Assembly: GCF_021728415.1 (NCBI RefSeq)
Contig: NZ_JAKKDV010000001.1
Coordinates: 124,001-188,000, forward strand
Length of the DNA: 64,000 nt
Direction: 5' to 3'
DNA from: Flaviramulus multivorans
GTDB taxonomy: Bacteria; Bacteroidota; Bacteroidia; Flavobacteriales; Flavobacteriaceae
Below are positions 54,619 through 63,148 of this stretch, piece by piece. A program made the position numbers and the translations under genes. The stretch's first letter is position 1; every line of letters begins with the position of its first letter. The notes beneath the pieces were generated by a model. The model ran no database searches and was not told where the DNA came from. It saw nothing but the letters and a program-made list of their open reading frames with translations.

Positions 54619-56853
54619 ATGACACGAGTAGTTCTTTTAGCTTTTCTTACAGTTTTTTCCTTTTCAATTACAAACGCTCAAACACAACCATGGCAAGGTA
54701 AGTTTGAACCTATTGACAACATGATTTCGCCACCAAACACTTACCGTTCTGCCAGTGGTGCTCCGGGTAAAAATTATTGGCAGCAAAGAGCTAATTACAA
54801 AATTAAAGCTACTCTTGACGAAAAAAATAATACCATTTCTGGAGAAGAGACCATTACGTATTTTAATAATTCGCCGGATGATTTAAGTTATGTATGGATA
54901 CAGCTTGAGCAAAATGTTAACAAAAAAGGGAATGAAGATTTTGGTGCTATAAATAATAACGTGAAGGATTCTATGACGACGAGACAAATGCAGTTTTTAA
55001 CGCGAGCCATTAACTTTCCTGCTGGATATACTATTAAATATGTAAAAGATGGTAGCAATAATGATTTAAGAACTTTAGTTAACAACACCATGATGAAAGT
55101 AAAGCTGAATTCGACATTAAAATCTGGTGAATCTACAAATATTTCTATATCATGGTCTTACCCAATTACAGACCGTAGCATGTATCTATTATCACGTGAA
55201 GGTTACGAATATTTTCCTGAAGATGATAATACCGTTTACCTTATTGCACACTGGTTTCCTAGAATGGCTGTTTATAATGATACTGAAGGTTGGCAAAATC
55301 AGCAATTTCAAAAATTAGGAGAATTTGCATTAGAATTTGGGGATTACGAGGTAGAAATAACTGTACCAGAAGATCACGTTGTTGCATCAACAGGATCACT
55401 TCAAAATACTGAATCTGTATTAACTAAAATACAACGCAAACGATTAGAAGATGCTAAAAATTCATTCGATAAACCCGTAATGATTATTACAAAAGAAGAA
55501 GCGGAAGCCAACGAAAAACAGAAAGCAATAAAACAAAAAACTTGGAAATTTAATGCAAACAACGTTCGAGATTTTGCTTTTGCATCGTCACGAAAATTTA
55601 TATGGGATGCCCAAGCTGTAAAGCTGCCAACCAACACAGTTATGGCCATGTCTTTTTATCCAAAAGAAGGTTTACCCGTATGGCAAGAAGAGTCAACTAA
55701 AGCCATTATGCATGCTTTAGAGGTGTATTCAGAGGCAACTTTTGATTATCCGTACCCTGTTTGTATTTCAGTAAACACCTCTAATATAGGTATGGAATTC
55801 CCGATGATTAGCTTTAATGGTGGGCGTCCGAAAAATGGTAAAATAAGTGATGGTGCCAAAGCAAGTATGGTTGGAACCATTATTCATGAAGTTGGACATA
55901 ATTGGTTCCCGATGATTGTAAGTTCAGACGAACGCAAATGGATGTGGATGGACGAAGGCTTAAACACCTTTTTGCATCAACGAACCGTTGCTGAACGATA
56001 CCCCGATTTTAATAGTGTAACGCCAAAAAGTATTGTGCCGTTTATGAGTGGTGATAAAAATATTTTGCGTCCTATTATGACCACTTCTGACAACGAATTG
56101 ATGAGCCAGTTTGGAGCTAATTTTTACTTAAAACCTACAGTAGGTTTGCAAATGCTAAGAAACTCCATTATTGGCAAAGAGCTTTTTGATGAAGCCTTTA
56201 AAGAATATGCAAACCGTTGGAAATATAAACACCCTAATCCCGCAGATTTGTTTAGAACTTTGGAGGATGCTACCGCAACCGATTTAGATTGGTTTTATAG
56301 AGGTTGGTTTTTTACTACCGACCATGTAGATATGGAACTTAGTAATGTAAAATGGTTTAAAGTTTTTGAAGAAAACACCAATATTGAAGACCAAACCAAA
56401 TCATCAAAAATAAAAATTCAAGCAGATGGCAAAAGTGCAAGTGCTGAAGCCAAAGATTTTTCAAATGGTCCCGAAGTGATTACAATGACTTCAACTCCTG
56501 ATAATGCTTATGGTCAGTTTTTATCCCGACTTGATGAGACTGAAGTACGCAAACAGTTATCTGGAAAAAACATCTATGAAATTACTGTTAAAAACGTAGG
56601 TGGTTTAGTTATGCCAGTAACTATTGAATGGGTATTTACAGATGGCACTTCAGAGATTGACACTTTGCCGGCAACCGTTTGGAGACGTAACGAATATGAA
56701 ATACAACAAACATTTATAAAAGAGAAGGAAGTTAGCAAGGTAAATTTAGACCCTAACTTTGAATTTGCCGATACCAATATGGGAAATAACGTTTTTCCAA
56801 AAATGGATACTAAAAGTGAGTTTGATAGTTTTAAGGATAAGAAAAATAATTAA
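54619..56853 (+). CDS. Secreted M1-family metallopeptidase
   Basis: From the ATG at 54619 the protein has 744 residues and a good signal peptide (TRVVLLAFLTVFSFSITNAQ); an in-frame ATG 26 codons upstream would hide it. The zinc site is His423-Glu424-x-x-His427 (HEVGHNWF) with the third ligand Glu446 in MDEGLNTF, exactly 18 residues further. The exopeptidase loop is replaced by IGMEFPMISFNGG rather than the GAMEN of classical aminopeptidase N, as in many Bacteroidetes M1 proteins. Probably a periplasmic or surface peptidase. Confidence 0.9.
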   Translation: MTRVVLLAFLTVFSFSITNAQTQPWQGKFEPIDNMISPPNTYRSASGAPGKNYWQQRANYKIKATLDEKNNTISGEETITYFNNSPDDLSYVWIQLEQNVNKKGNEDFGAINNNVKDSMTTRQMQFLTRAINFPAGYTIKYVKDGSNNDLRTLVNNTMMKVKLNSTLKSGESTNISISWSYPITDRSMYLLSREGYEYFPEDDNTVYLIAHWFPRMAVYNDTEGWQNQQFQKLGEFALEFGDYEVEITVPEDHVVASTGSLQNTESVLTKIQRKRLEDAKNSFDKPVMIITKEEAEANEKQKAIKQKTWKFNANNVRDFAFASSRKFIWDAQAVKLPTNTVMAMSFYPKEGLPVWQEESTKAIMHALEVYSEATFDYPYPVCISVNTSNIGMEFPMISFNGGRPKNGKISDGAKASMVGTIIHEVGHNWFPMIVSSDERKWMWMDEGLNTFLHQRTVAERYPDFNSVTPKSIVPFMSGDKNILRPIMTTSDNELMSQFGANFYLKPTVGLQMLRNSIIGKELFDEAFKEYANRWKYKHPNPADLFRTLEDATATDLDWFYRGWFFTTDHVDMELSNVKWFKVFEENTNIEDQTKSSKIKIQADGKSASAEAKDFSNGPEVITMTSTPDNAYGQFLSRLDETEVRKQLSGKNIYEITVKNVGGLVMPVTIEWVFTDGTSEIDTLPATVWRRNEYEIQQTFIKEKEVSKVNLDPNFEFADTNMGNNVFPKMDTKSEFDSFKDKKNN

Positions 56854-56962
56854 TATGTTTTACTTTAAGAATACGAAAAATACTTAGTGCCTTTAAATAA
56901 GCTAAGCATCACCTTGATAAGAATTTTAAAAATTTCCTTATAATTAAATTTAAATGAAACTA

Positions 56963-59470
56963 TTAAAAATAAAACCCAAAAGAGCCAGTAATACCAAATT
57001 TTCTGGCTTCGGGATATAATACTTTATCCTTATAATTTCCTCTAAAGTTAAAATCTATTCTAAACACTTTAAAGATATTACCAACACCAAAACTGTATTC
57101 GTAATAGGGTTCTTTGTTCGGGGCTTTTAATTGAAGATTATTAGGATTACTCGGCACATTGCTAAGAGCCCTATTTTCGTCTGAAATATTCCCCATAACA
57201 CCTCTTACACTTACAATTTCACGTAGATTTAGCTTTCGTAAAAAAGGTATTCTTGAAAAGAAGCGACCATTAAAATTATGCTCAAAATGAAACGAAGCAT
57301 ATTCGTCAGATACGAATTCGTAAAAGTCTAACTGAGAGAAGGTATTATATATTGAAAAATACGATTGGTTACCTGGAATAACACTAAGTAAGCCCAGTGG
57401 TACCTCACCAAAAGTTTTACCAGTTTCAATGGTCGTATTCAGTCTTCCAAAACCTCCCATTTGCCATGGCTGTGTATATGAAAACTGAACCTTAGTATAG
57501 TCAAAATCGCTATTAAAAATGCTTTTATCGCCCACACTTACTTTTGCAAAAAGTCGAGCAAAGTAATCGTTGGCTATTTTTCGTTCAACACCAAAACCAG
57601 TCATTTTTCTTTTTGGAAAATAAGACACCGATAAAGAACTTTCAAACTGCTTAATTTCAGATTCTACTCCTGTTGGAGTGTTATAATCTAAGCTAAAAGT
57701 AGGAGACGCCGACTCTAACGTTCTATAATCACCTCCAAGTCTAAATATAACATTTCGCAAAGGCTCTATCTCCAGTGCTAAACTCGTTAAATTAATAGAT
57801 GTTAATTTATCATTAGCACTAGTACCAACCACCGATGAGGAAGCTAAACTTCTTCCCAAAACATCGGTTGAAGTGGTTAAACTTGCTCCTATTTGTTCTA
57901 CGTCGCGCCTATTCCCTCCAGAAATTATTAAGCGGCTCTTTTTATCGATTAACCATTTACCTGAAATACCGTATTTAAATTTATCATCTCTAAATCCGTA
58001 TGCCAAAAACCCTTCTAAACGCCATAAATCATTTCTACCAAAATAAGTACGTCCACCTGTACGCAAACGAAGTCCTTCAACTTCATTAAATCCAAAAGTT
58101 GAAAATATAGGACCATAATCTAACGGCAGTGTATTAAACTCAATATATCCTGATGCTAAAATGCTTCCTAAATTATAGAGTCGTTTGAATTTTTTAACCG
58201 TTTTAAGAGTGTCTAACATTTTATAAACCCCTTGCTCATCCTTATTTAAGGCTTCAAATCTGTTTTCTTCCCAAAATATATCATCTCTATTATAAACATC
58301 TACATTATAATTATTAACCTCAGTTTCGTAGAATTTTTTATCCTTTTCTATATCAAACTTATAATTATTATAAAGTGTAGTTCTTTTACCATAAATACCT
58401 CTAGATTTTTCTTTTTTATTAAAAGCAAAATCGCTCATCATGTAGTCACGTTTTACAAGAAAAAGTGAATCGTTCAAAACTTCAAATTCTTGCTCTATGT
58501 ATATTTCCTTTACCCAATTTATGTTTGCACTTTTTGATGCTTGTAATTTAATTTCTTTGATGGCATATGTTGTATCAGCCACCCAAAAATCGCCTTTAAA
58601 AGTAAGTTCGTTTTTACGTCGAGGATAGTAAATAATATTATAACACCACTTATTATCTATAAAAGCACTGTCTTTTAAAACATAGTTATAGGTGCTAATA
58701 CCAGTTCTTGAAAGCGGACTTACAAAGCTTTTATCGAAAAATTTTAAATAGTTGTCGTAAACATTAAAATCGGAATACAAATCGTCAACAAAATCAATAA
58801 TAACTTGGTTATCGCTAAATCCAGAGTTTTTATTTCCTTTTAATTCTTCCTTTTCTTTATTAATGAGGTTGTCACCATACACTTTAGAAATAGCTTCATT
58901 AATAAACATAGGCAAATAGGTTTTACCTGTTACACGTGAGGTATCAACTTGATTAAAAACAAACTCCATACCTCTAAAAAGTTTACTTTTAATAAGTGCG
59001 CTATCAATGGTATTTATATCAAACTCTACTTTTTCGTACTTGTCGTATTCGTATTGTTTGAATTGTTTTAAACCGTTACTACGTTTGTTTTCCCATATTT
59101 TTCGAAGTAAATCTATGGCAGGGTTATTCTTTTTTGACTGCTTTCCTGAAACAATAAAAACTTGATCTAATTGATCTGCCTCTTCCTTTAAAACGAATTT
59201 TAAGTTATAATTTACTTTTTTATCTAATGGAATAATTAAAGTTTCATAACCAATAAATGAAACTGTTAGCGCCTCCCAAGTTTCGTCAGACTCTAAGTAA
59301 AACCTTCCGTTTTCATCGGTAATTGTACCTTGGGTTGAGCCTTTGAAAATAATGTTTGCAAAAGAAACCGGTTCATTAAATTCATCAAATACATAACCAC
59401 TAACTTTGGTTTGAGAAAATGAGGAAAAAATTCCAAGGAAGAAAAGGGCAAAGAGGAGTTTTACATTCAT
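56963..59470 (-). CDS. DUF5686 family outer-membrane protein with carboxypeptidase-regulatory domain
   Basis: From the ATG at 59470 the product has 835 residues and a signal peptide (MNVKLLFALFFLGIFSSFSQ). The upstream in-frame ATG at 59494 lies inside the pdhB terminator hairpin and is therefore unlikely. Residues about 22-105 form the carboxypeptidase-regulatory domain (KVSGYVFDEFNEPVSFANII); the rest is DUF5686, ending in beta-barrel-like strands (YSFGVGNIFKVFRIDFNF ... GITGSFGFYF). Function unknown; the family is nearly confined to Bacteroidetes. Confidence 0.87.
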   Translation of the reverse strand: MNVKLLFALFFLGIFSSFSQTKVSGYVFDEFNEPVSFANIIFKGSTQGTITDENGRFYLESDETWEALTVSFIGYETLIIPLDKKVNYNLKFVLKEEADQLDQVFIVSGKQSKKNNPAIDLLRKIWENKRSNGLKQFKQYEYDKYEKVEFDINTIDSALIKSKLFRGMEFVFNQVDTSRVTGKTYLPMFINEAISKVYGDNLINKEKEELKGNKNSGFSDNQVIIDFVDDLYSDFNVYDNYLKFFDKSFVSPLSRTGISTYNYVLKDSAFIDNKWCYNIIYYPRRKNELTFKGDFWVADTTYAIKEIKLQASKSANINWVKEIYIEQEFEVLNDSLFLVKRDYMMSDFAFNKKEKSRGIYGKRTTLYNNYKFDIEKDKKFYETEVNNYNVDVYNRDDIFWEENRFEALNKDEQGVYKMLDTLKTVKKFKRLYNLGSILASGYIEFNTLPLDYGPIFSTFGFNEVEGLRLRTGGRTYFGRNDLWRLEGFLAYGFRDDKFKYGISGKWLIDKKSRLIISGGNRRDVEQIGASLTTSTDVLGRSLASSSVVGTSANDKLTSINLTSLALEIEPLRNVIFRLGGDYRTLESASPTFSLDYNTPTGVESEIKQFESSLSVSYFPKRKMTGFGVERKIANDYFARLFAKVSVGDKSIFNSDFDYTKVQFSYTQPWQMGGFGRLNTTIETGKTFGEVPLGLLSVIPGNQSYFSIYNTFSQLDFYEFVSDEYASFHFEHNFNGRFFSRIPFLRKLNLREIVSVRGVMGNISDENRALSNVPSNPNNLQLKAPNKEPYYEYSFGVGNIFKVFRIDFNFRGNYKDKVLYPEARKFGITGSFGFYF

Positions 59471-59474
59471 AATA

Positions 59475-59510
59475 CAAAAAAACTTCATCAACAATCATGC
59501 TAATGAAGTT
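59475..59510 (-). terminator. Terminator of pdhB
   Basis: On the minus strand AACTTCAT, a 14-base loop, ATGAAGTT and a T-run, 24 bases beyond the pdhB stop. It ends a few bases before the DUF5686 start, so that gene must have its own promoter or depend on readthrough. Confidence 0.75.
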
Positions 59511-59533
59511 TATATAACGTAAAAAATTATAAT

Positions 59534-60511
59534 TTATTTATACAATACTTTTTTTACAGCCTTAATAACATCATCACTATTTGGCAACCATTCTTCCAAT
59601 AAAACTGGAGAATATGGAGCTGGTGTATCGGCTGTATTAATTTTTACAATAGGGGCGTCTAAATAATCAAACGCTTCGCTTTGTACTAAGTAAGTAATTT
59701 CGGTTGCCACATTACCAAATGGCCATGCTTCCTCTAGAACTACTAAACGATTTGTCTTTTTAACAGATCCAATAATTGCTTTTCTGTCCATTGGACGAAC
59801 CGTACGTAAATCAATAATTTCACAAGAAATACCTTCTTTTTCAAGTTCGTCTGCTGCTTTGTAAGCTTCTTTAATTATTTTTCCAAAAGAAACAATAGTA
59901 ACATCGGTTCCTTCACGTTTAATATCGGCAACTCCTAAAGGCAATATATATTCGCCTTCTGGCACTTCACCCTTATCACCATACATCTGCTCACTTTCCA
60001 TAAAAATAACAGGATCGTTATCTCGAATAGCTGCTTTTAGTAAACCTTTAGCATCATATGGGTTTGAAGGTACTACCACTTTTAAACCTGGAGTGTTTGC
60101 AAACCAGTTTTCGAAAGCTTGTGAATGTGTCGCACCTAATTGTCCTGCAGACGCTGTTGGTCCACGAAAAACAATAGGACAGTTAAATTGCCCACCAGAC
60201 ATCTGTCTGATTTTTGCCGCATTGTTTATTATTTGATCTATTCCAACTAAAGAGAAGTTAAAGGTCATATATTCAACAATTGGTCTATTTCCAGTCATGG
60301 TTGAACCGATTGCTATTCCCGCAAATCCAAGTTCTGCAATTGGAGTGTCAATAACACGCTTTGGTCCAAACTCATCTAACATACCTTTTGATGCTTTGTA
60401 TGCACCATTATACTCGGCTACTTCTTCACCCATTAAATAAATGCTTTCATCTCTGCGCATTTCCTCACTCATTGCTTCGCAAATAGCTTCTCTAAATTGA
60501 ATTGTCTTCAT
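59534..60511 (-). CDS. pdhB: Pyruvate dehydrogenase E1 component, beta subunit
   Basis: A 325-residue transketolase-like subunit from the ATG at 60511 (MKTIQFREAICEAMSEEMRRD). It has YLMGEEVAEYNGAYKASKGMLDEFG, PIAELGFAGIAIGSTMTGNRPIVEYMTFNF and the C-terminal ADTPAPYSPVLLEEWLPN. It pairs with an E1 alpha subunit to decarboxylate pyruvate; the alpha and E2 genes are not in the window. Branched-chain 2-oxoacid dehydrogenase beta subunits are similar but this wording fits the pyruvate enzyme of flavobacteria. Confidence 0.93.
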   Translation of the reverse strand: MKTIQFREAICEAMSEEMRRDESIYLMGEEVAEYNGAYKASKGMLDEFGPKRVIDTPIAELGFAGIAIGSTMTGNRPIVEYMTFNFSLVGIDQIINNAAKIRQMSGGQFNCPIVFRGPTASAGQLGATHSQAFENWFANTPGLKVVVPSNPYDAKGLLKAAIRDNDPVIFMESEQMYGDKGEVPEGEYILPLGVADIKREGTDVTIVSFGKIIKEAYKAADELEKEGISCEIIDLRTVRPMDRKAIIGSVKKTNRLVVLEEAWPFGNVATEITYLVQSEAFDYLDAPIVKINTADTPAPYSPVLLEEWLPNSDDVIKAVKKVLYK

Positions 60512-60668
60512 TAAGGTTCTTTTAATATCAAGTAGCAAAAATAACAATAAATGACGTACTTATTCAAAAGATTTTTTTAAATTTTATTATGCGTGCATAG
60601 TATTTTTCAAAATAAAATAATTAACTTCGTAGCCACGAAAAAAATCAGACATTTTTAATACATAAATT

Positions 60669-61415
60669 ATGAAAATATTAGTGTGTATAAGTCATGTACC
60701 AGACACTACATCAAAAATTAATTTTACCGATGGTAATACCAAATTTGACACTAACGGTGTGCAATTTGTAATTAACCCAAACGATGAATTTGGATTAACC
60801 AGAGCTATGTGGTTTAAAGAAAAGCAAGGTGCTAATGTAACCGTTGTAAATGTTGGCGGACCAGAAACAGAGCCTACGCTTCGTAAAGCACTAGCTATTG
60901 GTGCGGATGCGGCAATAAGAGTAAACACTGTAGCTACTGATGGTTTTTCGGTAGCAAAACAATTAGCCAATGTTGCAAAAGATGGTGGTTACGATTTGAT
61001 AATTGCTGGTCGTGAGTCCATTGATTATAATGGTGGAATGGTTCCAGGAATGATTGCAGGATTAACAGAAGCTAACTTTGTAAATAATTGTATAAGCCTT
61101 GAAATCGATGGCACTTCTGCAAAAGCGGTAAGAGAAATTGATGGTGGAAAGGAAACTGTTTCAACATCATTACCATTAGTGATTGGTGGACAAAAAGGAT
61201 TGGTTGAAGAAAGTGACTTACGTATTCCAAATATGCGAGGTATTATGATGGCGCGTCAAAAACCGTTATCTGTTGTTGAACCGATTGAAGCAAGCCCTGA
61301 AACAACATCTGTTTCTTTTGAAAAACCTGCTCCTAAAGGTGCGGTTACATTGGTGTCACCAGATAATTTAGATGAATTAGTAAACTTGCTTCATAACGAA
61401 GCTAAAGTGATTTAA
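60669..61415 (+). CDS. etfB: Electron-transfer flavoprotein beta subunit
   Basis: A 248-residue protein with MKILVCISHVPDTTSKINF, FVINPNDEFGLTRAM, AIRVNTVATDGFSVAKQLA and the adenine/AMP-binding signature AGRESIDYNGGMVPGMIAG. With EtfA it carries electrons from acyl-CoA dehydrogenases to ETF:quinone oxidoreductase. It is divergent from pdhB and 10 bases upstream of etfA. Confidence 0.96.
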   Translation: MKILVCISHVPDTTSKINFTDGNTKFDTNGVQFVINPNDEFGLTRAMWFKEKQGANVTVVNVGGPETEPTLRKALAIGADAAIRVNTVATDGFSVAKQLANVAKDGGYDLIIAGRESIDYNGGMVPGMIAGLTEANFVNNCISLEIDGTSAKAVREIDGGKETVSTSLPLVIGGQKGLVEESDLRIPNMRGIMMARQKPLSVVEPIEASPETTSVSFEKPAPKGAVTLVSPDNLDELVNLLHNEAKVI

Positions 61416-61425
61416 AAATAAGAAT

Positions 61426-62385
61426 ATGTCAGTTTTAGTATATACAGAATCAGAAAAAGGAACATTTAAAAAAACCGCATTGGAAGTGGCTTCCTATGCA
61501 AAAGCTATAGCGTCTCAATTAGGAACGACCGTTACTGCTATTGCTATAAATGCAAATGATACTTCAACTCTTGGGAACTATGGTGTTGATAAAGTTTTAA
61601 ATGTAAAAAACTCGCAGTTAGAAACATTTAATGCAAATGCCTATGCCTCTGTTATTAAGCAGGCTGCTGAAAAAGAAGGAGCAAAAGTTGTAATTGTAAG
61701 CTCTAGTGCAGATAGCAAATATTTAGCACCATTATTGGCTGTTGGATTAAACGCAGGTTATGCTTCTAATGTTGTTGAAGCACCTTCTAGCACAAGTCCT
61801 TTTACAATAAAACGTTCAGCGTTCACAAATAAAGCTTTTGAAATAGCTCAGATAAATACCGATGTGAAAATTGTTGGTGTTTCTAACAATTCTTTCGGAT
61901 TGGTTGAAAGTAATGGTAGTGCTTCTGCGGAAGAGTTCTCCCCTTCAATTCCAAATTTAAGCGTCAGGGTTGAATCTGTAGATAAAGCTACGGATAAAGT
62001 AACGATAGCAGACGCTGAAATTGTAGTTTCTGCTGGACGTGGATTAAAAGGTCCTGAAAATTGGGGTATGATTGAAGAGTTAGCCGATGTTTTAGGTGCT
62101 GCCACGGCATGTTCTAAACCAGTATCAGATTTAGGCTGGAGACCTCATAGCGAGCATGTTGGACAAACAGGAAAACCTGTCGCTTCAAACCTTTATATAG
62201 CTATAGGTATTTCGGGAGCAATTCAGCATTTAGCCGGTATAAATGCTTCTAAAGTAAAAGTAGTTATTAATACAGATCCTGAAGCTCCTTTCTTTAAGGC
62301 CGCAGATTATGGCGTTGTTGGAGACGCTTTTGAAGTAGTCCCACAACTTATTGAAAAATTAAAGGCTTTTAAAGCACAACAATAA
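61426..62385 (+). CDS. etfA: Electron-transfer flavoprotein alpha subunit
   Basis: A 319-residue protein with the FAD-binding C-terminal domain: IVVSAGRGLKGPENWGMIEELADVL, RPHSEHVGQTGKPVASNLYIA and GISGAIQHLAGINASKVKVVINTDPEAPFFKAADYGVVGD. It forms the heterodimer with EtfB encoded just upstream. Confidence 0.96.
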   Translation: MSVLVYTESEKGTFKKTALEVASYAKAIASQLGTTVTAIAINANDTSTLGNYGVDKVLNVKNSQLETFNANAYASVIKQAAEKEGAKVVIVSSSADSKYLAPLLAVGLNAGYASNVVEAPSSTSPFTIKRSAFTNKAFEIAQINTDVKIVGVSNNSFGLVESNGSASAEEFSPSIPNLSVRVESVDKATDKVTIADAEIVVSAGRGLKGPENWGMIEELADVLGAATACSKPVSDLGWRPHSEHVGQTGKPVASNLYIAIGISGAIQHLAGINASKVKVVINTDPEAPFFKAADYGVVGDAFEVVPQLIEKLKAFKAQQ

Positions 62386-62421
62386 AATTATTTTTTATAA
62401 ATTGTATCTTAGTATCGTATT

Positions 62422-62491
62422 GAACTGCTTAAATTAGCATTTTATCTTAATCTGCCTAAGGTAGTTGGTAAAGTCCGAATTTAAACAGTTC
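62422..62491 (+). other. Long inverted repeat between etfA and the bifunctional-nuclease gene
   Basis: Arms of 14 bases with one mismatch (GAACTGCTTAAATT at 62422-62435, AATTTAAACAGTTC at 62478-62491) enclose 42 bases with an inner CTGCC/GGTAG hairpin. It lies 36 to 124 bases after etfA and 18 bases before the next start. It is not followed by a clear T-run, so it looks more like an RNA element or operator than a terminator. Confidence 0.45.
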
Positions 62492-62509
62492 TTTGCGTTT
62501 TTATAAAAT

Positions 62510-63133
62510 ATGAGTTTAGTAAGATTAAATATTAAAGGAATATCCTATAGCCAAACCCAAAATGGCGCTTATGCCTTGATTTTAAACGAGGTTGATGGGG
62601 ACAGAAAACTCCCTATTGTAATTGGTGCTTTTGAAGCACAATCTATTGCCATTGCCTTAGAAAAAGAAATTAGTCCACCTAGACCATTAACACACGATTT
62701 ATTTAAAAATTTTGCAGATAGATTTGATATTATTGTTAAACAAGTTATAATTCATAAACTGGTTGATGGTGTATTTTATTCTAGTTTAATTTGCGAACGC
62801 GATAAAATTGAAGAAATTATCGATGCTCGAACCAGTGATGCTATTGCTTTAGCTCTTAGATTTCAAGCGCCTATATTTACTTATAAAAATATTCTTGATA
62901 AAGCAGGGATTTATCTTAAAGTAAACCCAAAAAAGAAAGACGAAGACGAAGAAAATCAAGATAGTATTTTGATGGATGATTTGGTAGCTAATGAACTAGA
63001 ACCTCAAGAGACAAAAGAAAATTTTAAAGGCAAAACTTTAAAAGAACTTCATAATTTATTGGATGAAGCTGTGCTAAACGAAGATTATGAAAAAGCCGCA
63101 CGGATTCGCGACGAAATTTCTAAAAGAGAATAA
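62510..63133 (+). CDS. Bifunctional nuclease (DUF151) family protein with UvrB/UvrC motif
   Basis: A 207-residue cytoplasmic protein. The first two thirds form the DUF151/bifunctional nuclease domain (LPIVIGAFEAQSIAIALE, PRPLTHDLFKNF, IDARTSDAIALALRFQAPIF). After an acidic linker (about residues 140-165) a UvrB/UvrC motif closes the protein (LKELHNLLDEAVLNEDYEKAARIRDEI). The combination is common in Bacteroidetes and may link nucleic-acid binding to protein contacts; the real activity is not established. Confidence 0.9.
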   Translation: MSLVRLNIKGISYSQTQNGAYALILNEVDGDRKLPIVIGAFEAQSIAIALEKEISPPRPLTHDLFKNFADRFDIIVKQVIIHKLVDGVFYSSLICERDKIEEIIDARTSDAIALALRFQAPIFTYKNILDKAGIYLKVNPKKKDEDEENQDSILMDDLVANELEPQETKENFKGKTLKELHNLLDEAVLNEDYEKAARIRDEISKRE

Positions 63134-63148
63134 CACCCAACTTAAATT

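Noticed and set aside
59471-59494. Alternative upstream start of the DUF5686 protein
   Set aside because: These eight codons lie in the T-run and stem of the pdhB terminator, whereas the ATG at 59470 gives a clean signal peptide.
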